From the NCBI GenBank assembly GCA_035570275.1, contig DATMNI010000393.1, positions 1 to 30,802 of the forward strand: a stretch of DNA of 30,802 nucleotides, given 5' to 3'. The notes below the pieces were generated by a model that ran no database searches, had not been told where the DNA came from, and saw only the letters and a list, made by a program, of their open reading frames with translations. Within the stretch, counting starts at the first letter, position 1, and every line of letters starts with the position of its first letter. Made by a program: the position numbers and the translations under genes. Of this stretch, positions 30,728 through 30,802 are shown piece after piece. Source of the stretch: DATMNI01 sp035570275 (GTDB taxonomy: Bacteria; Acidobacteriota; Terriglobia; Bryobacterales; Bryobacteraceae).

Positions 30728-30802
30728 TCAGGCGGCCCGATGCTGCTCCCAGTAATCCTCGAACCTCCCATTGAAGCGGCAGCAACGCAGGGCAATGATG
30801 GC
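30728..30802 (-). CDS. C-terminal end of a gene cut by the window edge, possibly a transposase
   Basis: The last 24 codons on the minus strand are open and end in TGA (30730-30728): ALRCCRFNGRFEDYWEQHRAA. The pattern, a short helix with ALR followed by G-R-F-E-D-Y-W, looks like the C-terminus of ISKra4-type or similar transposases, but this rests on memory of a short motif. No terminal inverted repeat can be assigned because the rest lies outside the window. Confidence 0.4.
   Translation of the reverse strand, partial: AIIALRCCRFNGRFEDYWEQHRAA

Noticed and set aside
1..30802. tRNA, rRNA or riboswitch genes
   Set aside because: None seen by eye in the gaps; weak or divergent RNA structures cannot be excluded without a covariance search.

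Overview
This GC-rich, densely packed window looks like chromosome from an acidobacterium of the Bryobacterales/Solibacteraceae type. The taxonomic call is inference. It rests on a large Oar-like TonB-dependent receptor with an N-terminal carboxypeptidase-regulatory-like domain, tandem Uma2-family genes, a Tat-exported sulfatase, a signal-peptide amidohydrolase, a free-standing DHp protein and a dispersed family of double-hairpin palindromes. No 16S or other marker gene is present.

Layout. 1-345: intergenic palindromes. 346-3621 (-): TonB-dependent receptor with a textbook promoter at 3722-3750. 3802-5088 (-): two Uma2-like genes, about 85% identical, separated by a palindromic repeat. The duplication also carried the last 12 codons of the neighbouring lysR gene. 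5085-6095 (-): lysR, divergent from gltB (6258-10805) and gltD (10850-12265), the two subunits of NADPH glutamate synthase. This is the same arrangement as gltC-gltAB in Bacillus, and the shared intergenic region holds two TCTAAT-type sites 32 bp apart. 12396-12854: DUF1569/DinB-like protein. 12874-15584 (-): VIT-VWA protein with a MerR regulator, behind a promoter with an embedded dyad. 15785-18637: Pal-like lipoprotein, then a ClC-CBS-TM-TPR fusion. 18638-19024: degenerate-looking DNA. 19025-20110: MarR regulator and YceI protein. 20252-21700: sulfatase. 21719-22714 (-): sugar-type DMT transporter. 22851-24907: amino-acid permease overlapping a GNAT acetyltransferase. 24922-26930: accessory patch of lower GC with a broken reading frame, an orphan VapB-like antitoxin and a two-gene cassette of unknown membrane proteins. 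26980-28644 (-): ilvD. 28830-30236: D-aminoacylase-like amidohydrolase. 30394-30690: DHp-only protein. 30728-30802 (-): C-terminus of a gene cut by the window edge, possibly a transposase.

Three things stand out. First, five genes (lysR, the ClC fusion, marR, amidohydrolase, DHp protein) have a TAnnnT hexamer exactly 6 nt before the start codon and no usable Shine-Dalgarno sequence, which suggests leaderless transcripts. Second, a composite double-hairpin repeat with a conserved non-palindromic tail occurs in both orientations in intergenic gaps. Third, the two-membrane-protein cassette at 25686-26930 has its own promoter, differs in base composition from its neighbours and matches no family I recognise. 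It is the best candidate here for an undescribed system, though its function is unknown.
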